This document shows, one piece after another, positions 25,430 through 39,280 of a DNA stretch of 64,000 bases. Source of the stretch: Platycnemis pennipes (taxonomy: Eukaryota; Arthropoda; Insecta; Odonata; Platycnemididae); NCBI GenBank assembly GCA_933228895.1, contig OW121852.1:124739544-124803543 (forward strand), written 5' to 3'. Position 1 is the stretch's first letter. Every line of letters starts with the position of its first letter. The notes under the pieces were generated by a model that saw nothing but the letters and a program-made list of their open reading frames with translations, did not search any database and was not told the DNA's origin. A program made the position numbers and the translations under genes.

Positions 25430-28400
25430 CCCGCTGATTTTTTAGCTAAATTTAACCATTTCGCCCGTCTGCAGTTCACCTCACCAAAATTTATGCAGAA
25501 CATCCTAGCAAAATAAAAAAATCCACTTATCAGGCTTCCACTCAAACTTGAATTTTTTTATCTGAATTCATTTCTCCCGCAGTTTTTTTAAGCTAAAATT
25601 AACCATTTCACTTGTCTGAAGTTCAGTTCACCAAAATGTATGCAAAACATCATAGCAAAATAAAAATATCCACTTTTCAGGCTTCCACTCAAACTTGAAT
25701 TTTTTCACCTTAATTCATTTCTCCAGCTGTTTTTTAGCTAAAATTAACCATAACGCCCGGCTGCAGCTCAGTTCACCAAAATTTATGCAAAACATCATAG
25801 AATAATAAAATAATCCACTTATCAGGCTTCCACTCAAACTTGAATTTTTTCATTTGAATTCATTTCTCCCGCTTTTTTTAGCTAAAATTAACCATTTCGC
25901 CCGTCTGCAGTTCAGTTCACCAAAATTTATGCAAAACATCCTAGCAAATTCAAAAAAATCCACTTATCAGTCTTCCACTCAAACTTGAATTTTTTCATCT
26001 GAATTCATTTTTCCCGCAGTTTTTTAGCTAAAATTGACTATTTCGCCAATCTGAAGCTCAGTTCACCAAAATTTATGCAAAAAATTCTGGCAAAATAAAA
26101 ATATCCACTTTTCAGGCTTCCACTCAAACTTGAATTTTTTCATCTGAATTCATTTCTCCAGCTGTTTTTTAGCTAAAATTAACCATAACGCCCGGCTGCA
26201 GCTCAGTTCACCAAAATTTATGCAAAACATCATAGAATAATAAAATAATCCACTTATCAGGCTTCCACTCAAACTTGAATTTTTTCATCTGAATTCATTT
26301 CTTCCGCTGTTTTTTAACTAAAATTGACAATTTCGCACGTCTGAAGCTCAGTTCACCATAATTTATGCAAAACATCCTAGCAAAATAAAAATATCCACTT
26401 TTCAGGCTTCCACTCAAACTTGATTTTTTTCGTCTGAATTCATTTCTCCCGCTGTTTTTTAGCTAAAATTGACAATTTCGCCAATCTGAAGTTCAGTTCA
26501 CCATAATTTATGCAAAACATTCTAGCAAAATAAAAAAATCCACTTATCAGACTTTCACTCACACTTGAATTTTTTCATTTGAATTCATTTCTCCCGCAGT
26601 TTTTTAGCTAAAATTAACCATTTCACTTGTCTGCAGTTCAGTTCACCAAAATTTATGCAAAAATCCTAGCAAAATTAAAATATCCACTTTTCAGGCTTCC
26701 ACTCAAACTTGAATTTTTTCATCTGAATTCATTTCTCCAGCTGTTTTTTAGCTAAAATTAACCATAACGCCCGGCTGCAGCTCAGTTCACCAAAATTTAT
26801 GCAAAACATCATAGAATAATAAAATAATCCACTTATCAGGCTTCCACTCAAACTTGAATTTTTTCATCTGAATTCATTTCTTCCGCTGTTTTTTAACTAA
26901 AATTAATCATTTTGTCCGTCTGAGTCTGATTTCACAAAAATTTATGCAAAACATCCTAGCAAAATAAAAAAATCCACTTTTCAGGCTTCCACTCAAACTT
27001 GATTTTTTTCGTCTGAATTCATTTCTCCCGCTGTTTTTTAGCTAAAATTGACAATTTCGCCAATCTGAAGTTCAGTTCACCATAATTTATGCAAAACATT
27101 CTAGCAAAATAAAAAAATCCACCTATCAGACTTCCACTCACACTTGAATTTTTTCATCTGAATTCATTTCTCCCGCAGTTTTTTAGTTAATATTAACCAT
27201 TTCACTTGTCTGCAGTTCAGTTCACCAAAATTTATGCAAAACATCCTAGCAATATAAAAAAATCCACTTATCAGGCTTCCACTCAAACTTGATTTTTTTC
27301 GTCTGAATTCATCTCTCCCGCAGTTTTTTAGCTAAAATTAACCATTTCACTTGTCTGCAGTTCAGTTCACCAAAATTTATGCAAAAAACCCAGCAAAATT
27401 AAAAAATCTACTACTCAGGCTTCCACTCAAACTTTACTTTTTTCATCTGAATACATTTATCCTGGTTTTTTTAACTAAAATTAACCATTTCGTCCGTTTG
27501 CAGCTCAGTTCACCAAAATTTATGCAAAACATCCAAGCAAAATAAAAATATCCACATCTCAAGCTTCCACTCAAACTTGAATTTTTTCATCTGAATTCAT
27601 TTCTCCCGCTGTTTTTTAGCTAAAATTAACCATTTCGCCCATCTGCAGTTCAGTCACCAAAATTTATGCAAAACATCCTAGCAAAATAAAAATATCCATA
27701 TCTCAGGCTTCCACTCAAACTTTACTATTTTCATCTGAATACATTTATCTTGGTTTTTTAACTAAAATTAACCATTTCGTCCGTTTGCAGCTCAGTTCAC
27801 CAAAATTTATGCAAAACATCCTAGCAAAATAAAAATATCCACATGTCAGGCTTCCACTCAAACTTGAATTTTTTCATCTGAATTCATTTCTCCCGCTGTT
27901 TTTTAGCTAAAATTAACCATTTCGCCCGTCTGCAGTTCAGTTCACCAAAATTTATTCAAAACATCCTAGCAAAATAAAAAAATCCACTTATCAGACTTCC
28001 ACTTACACTTGAATTTTTTCATCTGAATTCATTTCTCCCGCTGTTTTTTATCTAAAATTAACCATTTCGCCCGTCTGCAGTTCAGTTCACCAAAATTTAT
28101 TCAAAACATCCTAGCAAAATAAAAAAATCCACTTATCAGACTTCCACTCACACTTGAATTTTTTCATCTGAATTCATTTCTCCCGCAGTTTTTTAGCTAA
28201 AATTAACTATTTCACTTGTCTGCAGTTCAGTTCCACAAAATTTATGCAAAACATCCTAGCAAAATAAAAAAATCCACTTATCAGGCTTCCACTCAAACTT
28301 GAATTTTTTCATCTGAATTCATTTCTTCCGCTGTTTTTTAACTAAAATTAACAATTTGCCCGTCTGAAGCTAAATTCACCAAAATTTATGCAAAACATCC

Positions 28401-28889
28401 TAGCAAAATAAAAATCTCCACTTTTCAGGCTTCCACTCAAACTTGAATTTTTTCATCTGATTCATTTCTCCCGCTGTTTTTTAGCTAAAATTAACCATTT
28501 CGCCTGTCTGCAGCTAAATTCACCAAAATTTATGCAAAACATCCTAGCAAAATAAAAATCTCCACTTTTCAGGCTTCCACTCAAACTTGAATTTTTTCAT
28601 CGGAATTCATTTCTCCCGCTGTTTTTTAGCTAAAATTAACCATTTCGCCTGTCTGCAGTTCAGTTCACCAAAATTTATACAAAACATCCTAGCAAAATAA
28701 AAAAATCCACTTATCAGGCTTCCACTCAAACTTGAATTTTTTCATCTGAATTCATTTCTTCCGCTGTTTTTTAACTAAAATTAATCATTTTGTCCGTCTG
28801 AGTTTGATTTCACAAAAATTTATGCAAAACATCCTAGCAAAATAAAAAAATCCACTTATCAGACTTCCACTCAAACTTGAATTTTTTCA

Positions 28890-29450
28890 TCGGAATTCAT
28901 TTCTCCCGCTATTATTTAACAAAAATTGACCATTTCGCCTGTCTTCAGCTAAGTTCACCAAAATGTTTGCAAAGCATCTTAGCAAAATAAAAATATCCAC
29001 ATCTCAGGCTTTCTCACAAATTAAATTTTTTTAAGTAAATTCATTTCTTCCGCTTTTCTTTAACGATAATTGACCATTTCGTCGGCCTGCAGTTTAATTC
29101 ACCAAAATTTATGCAAAACTTCCTAGCAAATTAAAAATATTAACATCTTTAGTTTCCATTCAAACCTGACTTTTTTCTTTCTGAATTCATTTCTCCCGAT
29201 GTTTTTCAACTAAAATTCACCATTTCGTCAGTCTGAAGCCCAATTCACCAAAATTTATGCATATTCTTCTAGCAAAATAAAAATATCCACATCTCAAGCT
29301 TCCACTCAAACTTTACTTTTTTCATCTGAATACATTTCTCCTGGTTTTTTTTAACTAAAATTAACCATTTCGTCAGTATGCAGCTCAGTTCACGAAAATT
29401 TATGCAAAACATCTTACCGAAATAAAAATATCCACTTTTAAGGCTTCCAC
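28890..29450 (+). repeat. Diverged-monomer module, short form (C1)
   Basis: Copy of 21945-22500 at offset about 6,949. It has the same fusion of CTTTCTCACA to AATTAAATTTTTTTAAG and one private change, CTTTAACGATAATTG near 29058 where other copies read CTTTAGCGATAATTG. Confidence 0.87.
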
Positions 29451-29737
29451 TCAAATATTAATTTTTTCATCTGAATTCTTTTCTGCCGCTATTTTTTAAC
29501 TAAAATTAACCATTTTGTACGTCGGCAGCTCAGTTCACAAAATTTTATGCAAAACATCCAAGCAAAATAAAAAAATCCACTTCTCAGGCTTCCACTTAAA
29601 CTTGAATTTTTTCATCTGAATTCATTCCTTCCATTGTTTTATAGCTAAAATTAACCATTTCGCCCGTCTGCAGTTCAGTTCACCAAAATTTATGCAACAC
29701 ATCCTAGCAAAATAAAAAGATCCACTTTTCAGGCTTC

Positions 29738-30745
29738 CACTCAAACTTGAATTTTTTCATCTGAATTCATTTCTCCCGCTGTTTTTTAGCTAAATTTAAT
29801 CATTTCGCCCGTCTGCAGTTCAGTTCACCAAAATTTATGCAGAACATCCTAGCAAAATAAAAAAATCCACTTATCAGACTTCCACTCAAACTTGAATTTT
29901 TTCATCTGAATTCATTTCTCCCGCAGTTTTTTAGCTAAAATAAACCATTTCACTTGTCTGCAGTTCACTTCACTAAAATTTATGCAAAACATCCTAGCAA
30001 AATAAAAAAATCCACTTCTCAGGCTTCCACTCAAACTTGAATTTTTTACCTGAATTCATTTCTTCCGCTGTTTTTTCACAAAAATTGACAATTCCGTCTG
30101 AAGCTAAATTCACCAAAATTTATGCAAAACATCCTAGCAAAAAAAAATCTCCACTTTTCATGCTTCCACTGAAAACTTGAATTTTTTCATCTGATTCATT
30201 TCTCCCGGTGTTTTTTAGCTAAAATTAACCATTTCGCCTGTCTGCAGTTCAGTTCACCAAAATTTATGCAAAACATCCTAGCAAAATAAAAATCTCCACT
30301 TTTCAGGCTTCCACTCAAACTTGAACTTTTTCATCTGAATTTATTTCTCCCGCTGTTTTTTAGCTAAAATTAACCATTTAACTTGTCTGCAGTTCAGTTC
30401 ACTAAAATTTATGCAAAACATCCTGGCAAAATAAAAAAATCCACTTATCAGGCTTCCACTCAAACTTGAATTTTTTCATCTGAATTCATTTCTTCCGCTG
30501 TTTTTTAACTAAAATTGACAATTTGCCCGTCTGAAGCTAAATTCACCAAAATTTATGCAAAATATCCTAGCAAAAGAAAAATCTCCACTTTTCAGGCTTC
30601 CACTCAAAATTGAATTTTTTCTTCTGAATTCATTTCTCCCGCTGTTTTTTAGCTAAAATTCACCATTTCGCCCGTCTGCAGTACAGATCACCAAAATTTA
30701 TGCAAAACATCCTAGCAAAATTAAAAAATCTACTACTCAGGCTTC
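29738..30745 (+). repeat. 7-monomer tandem duplication in C1, copy 1
   Basis: TAAATTTAAT at 29791 recurs at 30799 (offset 1,008), and AAAATTGAATTTTTTCTTC at 30606 recurs at 31615 (offset 1,009), i.e. seven monomers. Near 30380 copy 1 carries a CATTTAACTTGTCTGCAG monomer where copy 2 and the related 23420 region carry CATTTTGTCCGTCTGAGTCTG. One monomer has therefore been replaced, not merely mutated. Confidence 0.85.
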
Positions 30746-31753
30746 CACTCAAACTTGAATTTTTTCATCTGAATTCATTTCTCCCGCTGTTTTTTAGCTA
30801 AATTTAATCATTTCGCCCGTCTGCAGTTCAGTTCACCAAAATTTATGCAGAACATCCTAGCAAAATAAAAAAATCCACTTATCAGACTTCCACTCAAACT
30901 TGAATTTTTTCATCTGAATTCATTTCTCCCGCAGTTTTTTAGCTAAAATTAACCATTTCACTTGTCTGCAGTTCACTTCACTAAAATTTATGCAAAACAT
31001 CCTAGCAAAATAAAAAAATCCACTTCTCAGGCTTCCACTCAAACTTGAATTTTTTCACCTGAATTCATTTCTTCCGCTGTTTTTTCACAAAAATTGACAA
31101 TTCCGTCTGAAGCTCAATTCACCAAAATTTATGCAAAACATCCTAGCAAAAAAAAAATCTCCACTTTTCATGCTTCCACTCAAACTTGAATTTTTTCATC
31201 TGATTCATTTCTCCCGGTGTTTTTTAGCTAAAATTAACCATTTCGCCTGTCTGCAGTTCAGTTCACCAAAATTTATGCAAAACATCCTAGCAAAATAAAA
31301 AGATCCACTTTTCAGGCTTCCACTCAAACTTGAACTTTTTCATCTGAATTTATTTCTCCCGCTGTTTTTTAGCTAAAATTAATCATTTTGTCCGTCTGAG
31401 TCTGATTTCACAAAAATTTATGCAAAACATCCTAGCAAAATAAAAAAATCCACTTATCAGGCTTCCACTCAAACTTGAATTTTTTCATCTGAATTCATTT
31501 CTTCCGCTGTTTTTTAACTAAAATTGACAATTTGCCCGTCTGAAGCTAAATTCACCAAAATTTATGCAAAATATCCTAGCAAAAGAAAAATCTCCACTTT
31601 TCAGGCTTCCACTCAAAATTGAATTTTTTCTTCTGAATTCATTTCTCCCGCTGTTTTTTAGCTAAAATTCACCATTTCGCCCGTCTGCAGTACAGATTAC
31701 CAAAATTTATGCAAAACATCCTAGCAAAATTAAAAAATCTACTACTCAGGCTT
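30746..31753 (+). repeat. 7-monomer tandem duplication in C1, copy 2
   Basis: Second copy of 29738-30745. The junction near 30740 joins the CTACTACTCAGGCTTCC start of one subtype to the AATTTAATCATTTCG end of another, making a chimeric monomer. At the far end (near 31740) the CTACTACTC monomer continues into CATTTAAACTTTAC as in the unduplicated copy near 23800. Confidence 0.85.
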
Positions 31754-34430
31754 CCATTTAAACTTTACTTTTTCATCTGAATACATTTATCCTGGTTTTT
31801 TTAACTAAAATTACCCATTTCGTCCGTTTGCAGCTCAGTTCACCAAAATTTATGCAAAACAGCCAAGCAAAATAAAAATATCCACATCTCAAGCTTCCAC
31901 TCAAACTTGAATTTTTTCATCTGAATTCATTTCTCCCGCTGTGTTTTAGCTAAAATTAACCATTTCGCCCGTCTGCAGTTCAGTTCACCAAAATTTATGC
32001 AAAACATCCTAGCAAAATAAAAATATCCACATCTCAGACTTCCACTCACACTTGAATTTTTTCATCTGAATTCATTTCTCCCGCAGTTTTTTAGTTAATA
32101 TTAACCATTTCACTTGTCTGCATTTCAGTTCACAAAAAATATTTGCAAAACATCCTAGCAATATAAAAAAATCCACTTATCAGGCATCCACTCAAACTTG
32201 ATTTTTTTCGTCTGAATTCATTTCTCCCGCCGATTTTTAGCTAAAATTGACAATTTCGCCAATCTAAAGTTCAGTTCACCATAATTTATGCAAAACATTC
32301 TAGCAAAATAAAAAAATCCACATCTCAAGCTTCCACTCAAACTTGAATTTTTTCATCTGAATTCATTTCTCCCGCAGTTTTTTAGCTAAAATTAACCATT
32401 TCACTTGTCTGCAGTTCAGTTCACCAAAATTTATGCAAAACATCCTAGCAAAATAAAAATATCCACATGTCAGGCTTCCACTCAAACTTGAATTTTTTCA
32501 TCTGAATTCATTTCTCCCGCTGTTTTTTAGCTAAAATTAACCATTTCGCCCGTCTGCAGTTCAGTTCACCAAAATTTATTCGAAACATCCTAGCAAAATA
32601 AAAAAATCCACTTATCAGACTTCCACTCACACTTGAATTTTTTCATCTGAATTCATTTCTCCCGCAGTTTTTTAGCTAAAATTAACTATTTCACTTGTCT
32701 GCAGTTCAGTTCACCAAAATTTATGCAAAACATCCTAGCAAAATAAAAAAATCCACTTATCCGGCTTCCACCCAAACTTGAATTTTTACATCTGAATTCA
32801 TTACTTCCGCTGTTTTTTAACTAAAATTGACAATTTGCCCGTCTGAAGCTAAATTCACCAAAATTTATGCAAAACATCCTAGCAAAATAAAAATCTCCAC
32901 TTTTCAGGCTTCCACTCAAACTTGAATTTTTTCATCTGAATTCATTTCTCCAGCTGTTTTTTAGCTAAAATTAACCATAACGCCCGGCTGCAGCTCAGTT
33001 CACCAAAATTTATGCAAAACATCATAGAATAATAAAATAATCCACTTATCAGGCTTCCACTCAAACTTGAATTTTTTCATCTGAATTCATTTCTTCCGCT
33101 GTGTTTTAACTAAAATTGACAATTTCGCACGTCTGAAGCTCAGTTAACCAAAATTTATGCAAAACATCATAGAATAATAAAATAATCCACTTATCAGGCT
33201 TCTACTCAAACTTGATTTTTTTCGTCTGAATTCATTTCTCCCGCCGATTTTTAGCTAAAATTGACAATTTCGCCCGTCTGCATTTCAGTTCACCAAAATT
33301 TTTCAAAACATCCTAGCAAAATAAAAAAATCCACTTATCAGACTTCCACTCACACTTGAATTTTTTCGTCTGAATTCATTTCTCCCGCAGTTTTTTAGTT
33401 AATATTAACCATTTCACTTGTCTGCATTTCAGTTCATAAAAAAATTTATGCAAAACATCCTAGCAATATAAAAAAATCCACTTATCAGGCTTCCACTCAA
33501 ACTTGATTTTTTTCGTCTGAATTCATTTCTCCCGCTGTTTTTTAGCTAAAATTAACCATTTCGCCCGTCTGCATTTCAGTTCACCAAAATTTATTCAAAA
33601 CATCCTAGCAAAATAAAAAAATCCACTTATCAGGCTTCCACCCAAACTTGAATTTTTTCATCTGAATTCATTTCTTCCGCTGTTTTTTAACTAAAATTGA
33701 CAATTTGCCCGTCTGAAGCTAAATTCACCAAAATTTATGCAAAACATCCTAGCAAAATAAAAATCCCCACTTTTCAGGCTTCCACTCAAACTTGAATTTT
33801 TTCATCTGAATTCATTTCTCCCGCTGTTTTTTAGCTAAAATTAACCATTTCGCCCGTCTGCATTTCAGTTCACCAAAATTTATTCAAAACATCCTAGCAA
33901 AATAAAAAAATCCACTTATCAGACTTCCTCTCACACTTAAATTTTTTCATCTGAATTCATTTCTGCCGCAGTTTTTTAGTTAATATTAACCATTTCACTT
34001 GTCTGCATTTCAGTTCATAAAAAAATTTATGCAAAACATCCTAGCAATATAAAAAAATCCACTTATCAGGCTTCCACTCAAACTTGATTTTTTTCGTCTG
34101 AATTCATTTCTCCCGCTGTTTTTTAGCTAAAATTAACCATTTCGCCCGTCGGCAGCTCATTTCACAAAATTTTATGCAAAACATCCAAGCAAAATAAAAA
34201 AATCCACTGCTCAGGCCTCCACTTAAACTTGAATTTTTTCATCTGAATTCATTCCTTCCGCTGTTTTATAGCTAAAATTAACCATTTCGCCCGTCTGCAG
34301 TTCAGTTCACCAAAATTTATGCAAAACATCCTAGCAAAATAAAAAGATCCACTTTTCAGGCTTCCACTCAAACTTGAATTTTTTCATCTGAATTCATTTC
34401 TCCCGCTGATTTTTTAGCTAAATTTAACCA

Positions 34431-37400
34431 TTTCGCCCGTCTGCAGTTCACCTCACCAAAATTTATGCAAAACATCCTAGCAAAATAAAAAAATCCACTT
34501 ATCAGGCTTCCACTCAAACTTTAATTTTTTCATCTGAATTCATTTCTCCCGCAGTTTTTTTAAGCTAAAATTAACCATTTCACTTGTCTGAAGTTCAGTT
34601 CACCAAAATGTATGCAAAACATCATAGCAAAATAAAAATATCCACTTTTCAGGCTTCCACTCAAACTTGAATTTTTTCACCTTAATTCATTTCTCCAGCT
34701 GTTTTTTAGCTAAAATTAACCATAACGCCCGGCTGCAGCTCAGTTCACCAAAATTTATGCAAAACATCATAGAATAATAAAATAATCCACTTATCAGGCT
34801 TCCACTCAAACTTGAATTTTTTCATTTGAATTCATTTCTCCCGCTTTTTTTAGCTAAAATTAACCATTTCGCCCGTCTGCAGTTCAGTTCACCAAAATTT
34901 ATGCAAAACATCCTATCAAATTCAAAAAAATCCACTTATCAGTCTTCCACTCAAACTTGAATTTTTTCATCTGAATTCATTTTTCCCGCAGTTTTTTAGC
35001 TAAAATTGACTATTTCGCCAATCTGAAGCTCAGTTCACCAAAATTTATGCAAAAAATTCTGGCAAAATAAAAATATCCACTTTTCAGGCTTCCACTCAAA
35101 CTTGAATTTTTTCATCTGAATTCATTTCTCCAGCTGTTTTTTAGCTAAAATTAACCATAACGCCCGGCTGCAGCTCAGTTCACCAAAATTTATGCAAAAC
35201 ATCATAGAATAATAAAATAATCCACTTATCAGGCTTCCACTCAAACTTGAATTTTTTCATCTGAATTCATTTCTTCCGCTGTTTTTTAACTAAAATTGAC
35301 AATTTCGCACGTCTGAAGCTCAGTTCACCATAATTTATGCAAAACATCCTAGCAAAATAAAAATATCCACTTTTCAGGCTTCCACTCAAACTTGATTTTT
35401 TTCGTCTGAATTCATTTCTCCCGCTGTTTTTTAGCTAAAATTGACAATTTCGCCAATCTGAAGTTCAGTTCACCATAATTTATGCAAAACATTCTAGCAA
35501 AATAAAAAAATCCACTTATCAGACTTTCACTCACACTTGAATTTTTTCATTTGAATTCATTTCTCCCGCAGTTTTTTAGCTAAAATTAACCATTTCACTT
35601 GTCTGCAGTTCAGTTCACCAAAATTTATGCAAAACATCCTAGCAAAATTAAAATATCCACTTTTCAGGCTTCCACTCAAACTTGAATTTTTTCATCTGAA
35701 TTCATTTCTCCAGCTGTTTTTTAGCTAAAATTAACCATAACGCCCGGCTGCAGCTCAGTTCACCAAAATTTATGCAAAACATCATAGAATAATAAAATAA
35801 TCCACTTATCAGGCTTCCACTCAAACTTGAATTTTTTCATCTGAATTCATTTCTTCCGCTGTTTTTTAACTAAAATTAATCATTTTGTCCGTCTGAGTCT
35901 GATTTCACAAAAATTTATGCAAAACATCCTAGCAAAATAAAAAAATCCACTTTTCAGGCTTCCACTCAAACTTGATTTTTTTCGTCTGAATTCATTTCTC
36001 CCGCTGTTTTTTAGCTAAAATTGACAATTTCGCCAATCTGAAGTTCAGTTCACCATAATTTATGCAAAACATTCTAGCAAAATAAAAAAATCCACCTATC
36101 AGACTTCCACTCACACTTGAATTTTTTCATCTGAATTCATTTCTCCCGCAGTTTTTTAGTTAATATTAACCATTTCACTTGTCTGCAGTTCAGTTCACCA
36201 AAATTTATGCAAAACATCCTAGCAATATAAAAAAATCCACTTATCAGGCTTCCACTCAAACTTGATTTTTTTCGTCTGAATTCATCTCTCCCGCAGTTTT
36301 AAGCTAAAATTAACCATTTCACTTGTCTGCAGTTCAGTTCACCAAAATTTATGCAAAACATCCTAGCAAAATTAAAAAATCTACTACTCAGGCTTCCACT
36401 CAAACTTTACTTTTTTCATCTGAATACATTTATCCTGGTTTTTTTAACTAAAATTAACCATTTCGTCCGTTTGCAGCTCAGTTCACCAAAATTTATGCAA
36501 AACATCCAAGCAAAATAAAAATATCCACATCTCAAGCTTCCACTCAAACTTGAATTTTTTCATCTGAATTCATTTCTCCCGCTGTTTTTTAGCTAAAATT
36601 AACCATTTCGCCCATCTGCAGTTCAGTCACCAAAATTTATGCAAAACATCCTAGCAAAATAAAAATATCCATATCTCAGGCTTCCACTCAAACTTTACTA
36701 TTTTCATCTGAATACATTTATCTTGGTTTTTTAACTAAAATTAACCATTTCGTCCGTTTGCAGCTCAGTTCACCAAAATTTATGCAAAACATCCTAGCAA
36801 AATAAAAATATCCACATGTCAGGCTTCCACTCAAACTTGAATTTTTTCATCTGAATTCATTTCTCCCGCTGTTTTTTAGCTAAAATTAACCATTTCGCCC
36901 GTCTGCAGTTCAGTTCACCAAAATTTATTCAAAACATCCTAGCAAAATAAAAAAATCCACTTATCAGACTTCCACTTACACTTGAATTTTTTCATCTGAA
37001 TTCATTTCTCCCGCTGTTTTTTATCTAAAATTAACCATTTCGCCCGTCTGCAGTTCAGTTCACCAAAATTTATTCAAAACATCCTAGCAAAATAAAAAAA
37101 TCCACTTATCAGACTTCCACTCACACTTGAATTTTTTCATCTGAATTCATTTCTCCCGCAGTTTTTTAGCTAAAATTAACTATTTCACTTGTCTGCAGTT
37201 CAGTTCCACAAAATTTATGCAAAACATCCTAGCAAAATAAAAAAATCCACTTATCAGGCTTCCACTCAAACTTGAATTTTTTCATCTGAATTCATTTCTT
37301 CCGCTGTTTTTTAACTAAAATTGACAATTTGCCCGTCTGAAGCTAAATTCACCAAAATTTATGCAAAACATCCTAGCAAAATAAAAATCTCCACTTTTCA

Positions 37401-38210
37401 GGCTTCCACTCAAACTTGAATTTTTTCATCTGATTCATTTCTCCCGCTGTTTTTTAGCTAAAATTAACCATTTCGCCTGTCTGCAGCTAAATTCACCAAA
37501 ATTTATGCAAAACATCCTAGCAAAATAAAAATCTCCACTTTTCAGGCTTCCACTCAAACTTGAATTTTTTCATCGGAATTCATTTCTCCCGCTGTTTTTT
37601 AGCTAAAATTAACCATTTCGCCTGTCTGCAGTTCAGTTCACCAAAATTTATACAAAACATCCTAGCAAAATAAAAAAATCCACTTATCAGGCTTCCACTC
37701 AAACTTGAATTTTTTCATCTGAATTCATTTCTTCCGCTGTTTTTTAACTAAAATTAATCATTTTGTCCGTCTGAGTTTGATTTCACAAAAATTTATGCAA
37801 AACATCCTAGCAAAATAAAAAAATCCACTTATCAGACTTCCACTCAAACTTGAATTTTTTCATCGGAATTCATTTCTCCCGCTATTATTTAACAAAAATT
37901 GACCATTTCGCCTGTCTTCAGCTAAGTTCACCAAAATGTTTGCAAAGCATCTTAGCAAAATAAAAATATCCACATCTCAGGCTTTCTCACAAATTAAATT
38001 TTTTTAAGTAAATTCATTTCTTCCGCTTTTCTTTAGCGATAATTGACCATTTCGTCGGCCTGCAGTTTAATTCACCAAAATTTATGCAAAACTTCCTAGC
38101 AAATTAAAAATATTAACATCTTTAGTTTCCATTCAAACCGGACTTTTTTATTTCTGAATTCATTTCTCCCGATGTTTTTCAACTAAAATTCACCATTTCG
38201 TCAGTCTGAA
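34431..38210 (+). repeat. Family III block C2, truncated (~26 monomers)
   Basis: Copy of 25430-29240 at offset about 8,972 (CTGTCTGCAG at 28504 recurs at 37477). It stops inside the diverged module: at about 38210 the sequence GTCAGTCTGAAG continues as CTCAGTTCACC, not as CCCAATTCACC as in every other copy of the module, and then enters E-type monomers. The junction keeps the monomer register. Confidence 0.85.
37850..38210 (+). repeat. Diverged-monomer module, short form, cut at its right side (C2)
   Basis: About 2.5 monomers of the short module, with private changes CAAACCGGAC and TTTTTTATTTCTG near 38135-38155. It is cut at about 38210, where E-type sequence takes over; the GCATATTCTTCTAGC monomer seen in all complete copies is missing. 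Confidence 0.87.
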
Positions 38211-39280
38211 GCTCAGTTCACCAAAATTTATGCAAAACATCATAGAATAATAAAATAATCCACTTATCAGGCTTCTACTCAAACTTGATTTTTTTCGTCT
38301 GAATTCATTTCTCCCGCCGATTTTTAGCTAAAATTGACAATTTCGCCCGTCTGCATTTCAGTTCAGCAAAATTTTTCAAAACATCCTAGCAAAATAAAAA
38401 AAAATCCACTTATCAGACTTCCACTCGCACTTGAATTTTTTCATCTGAATTCATTTCTCCCGCAGTTTTTTAGTTAATATTAACCATTTCACTTGTCTGC
38501 ATTTCAGTTCACAAAAAATTTATGCAAAACATCCTAGCAAAATAAAAAAATCCCCATCTCAAGCTTCCACTCAAACTTGAATTTTTTCATCTGAATTCAT
38601 GTCTCCCGCAGTTTTTTAGTTAAAATTAACCATTTCACTTGTCTGCAGTTCAGTTCACCAAAATTTATGCAAAACATCATAGAATAATAAAATAATCCAC
38701 TTATCAGGCTTCTACTCAAACTTGATTTTTTTCGTCTGAATTCATTTCTCCCGCCGATTTTTAGCTAAAATTGACAATTTCGCCCGTCTGCATTTCAGTT
38801 CACCAAAATTTTTCAAAACATCTTAGCAAAATAAAAAAATCCACTTATCAGACTTCCACTCGCACTTGAATTTTTTCATCTGAATTCATTTCTCCCGCAG
38901 TTTTTTAGTTAATATTAACCATTTCACTTCTCTGCATTTCAGTTCACAAAAAATTTATGCAAAACATCCTAGCAATATAAAAAAATCCACTTATCAGGCT
39001 TCCACTCAAACTTGATTTTTTTCGTCTGAATTCATTTCTCCCGCCGATTTTTAGCTAAAATTGACAATTTCGCCAATCTGAAGTTCAGTTCACCATAATT
39101 TATGCAAAACATTCTAGCAAAATAAAAAAATCCACATCTCAAGCTTCCACTCAAACTTGAATTTTTTCATCTGAATTCATGTCTCCCGCAGTTTTTTAGT
39201 TAAAATTAACCATTTCCTTTGTCTGCAGTTCAGTTCACCAAAATTTCTGCAAAACATCATAGAATAATAAAATAATCCAC
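38211..39280 (+). repeat. E-type segment between C2 and the D array
   Basis: About seven monomers of the CATAGAATAATAAAA, CCGCCGATTTTTAGC, CACTCGCACTTG and CATGTCTCCCGCAG types, in the order found in the second half of family E (about 57900-58930). CATAGAATAATAAAA at 38241 recurs at 38678, a 3-monomer spacing (437 bp), where family E has a 4-monomer spacing (580 bp). Its right part from 39131 matches 63137 onwards at offset 24,006. Confidence 0.8.

Larger units (their letters stand above)
25430..34430 (+). repeat. Family III higher-order block C1 (~62 monomers, ~8.97 kb)
   Basis: The block starts with the GCAGTTCACCTCACC monomer (its CCGTCT at 25465), which recurs at 34437, offset 8,972 bp. 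The first 2.6 kb copies unit B (18600-21206; offset 6,804, fixed by TCCGTCTGAG at 20111 and 26915). The rest holds the short diverged module, a 7-monomer tandem duplication (about 29738-31753), and the CCGCCGATTTTTAGC and ACATCTGAATTCATTAC monomers that reappear in family E. Confidence 0.8.

Noticed and set aside
38200..38220. Possible insertion site or transposon boundary at the C2/E-type junction
   Set aside because: Both sides are satellite monomers joined in register. There is no terminal inverted repeat, target-site duplication or foreign sequence.
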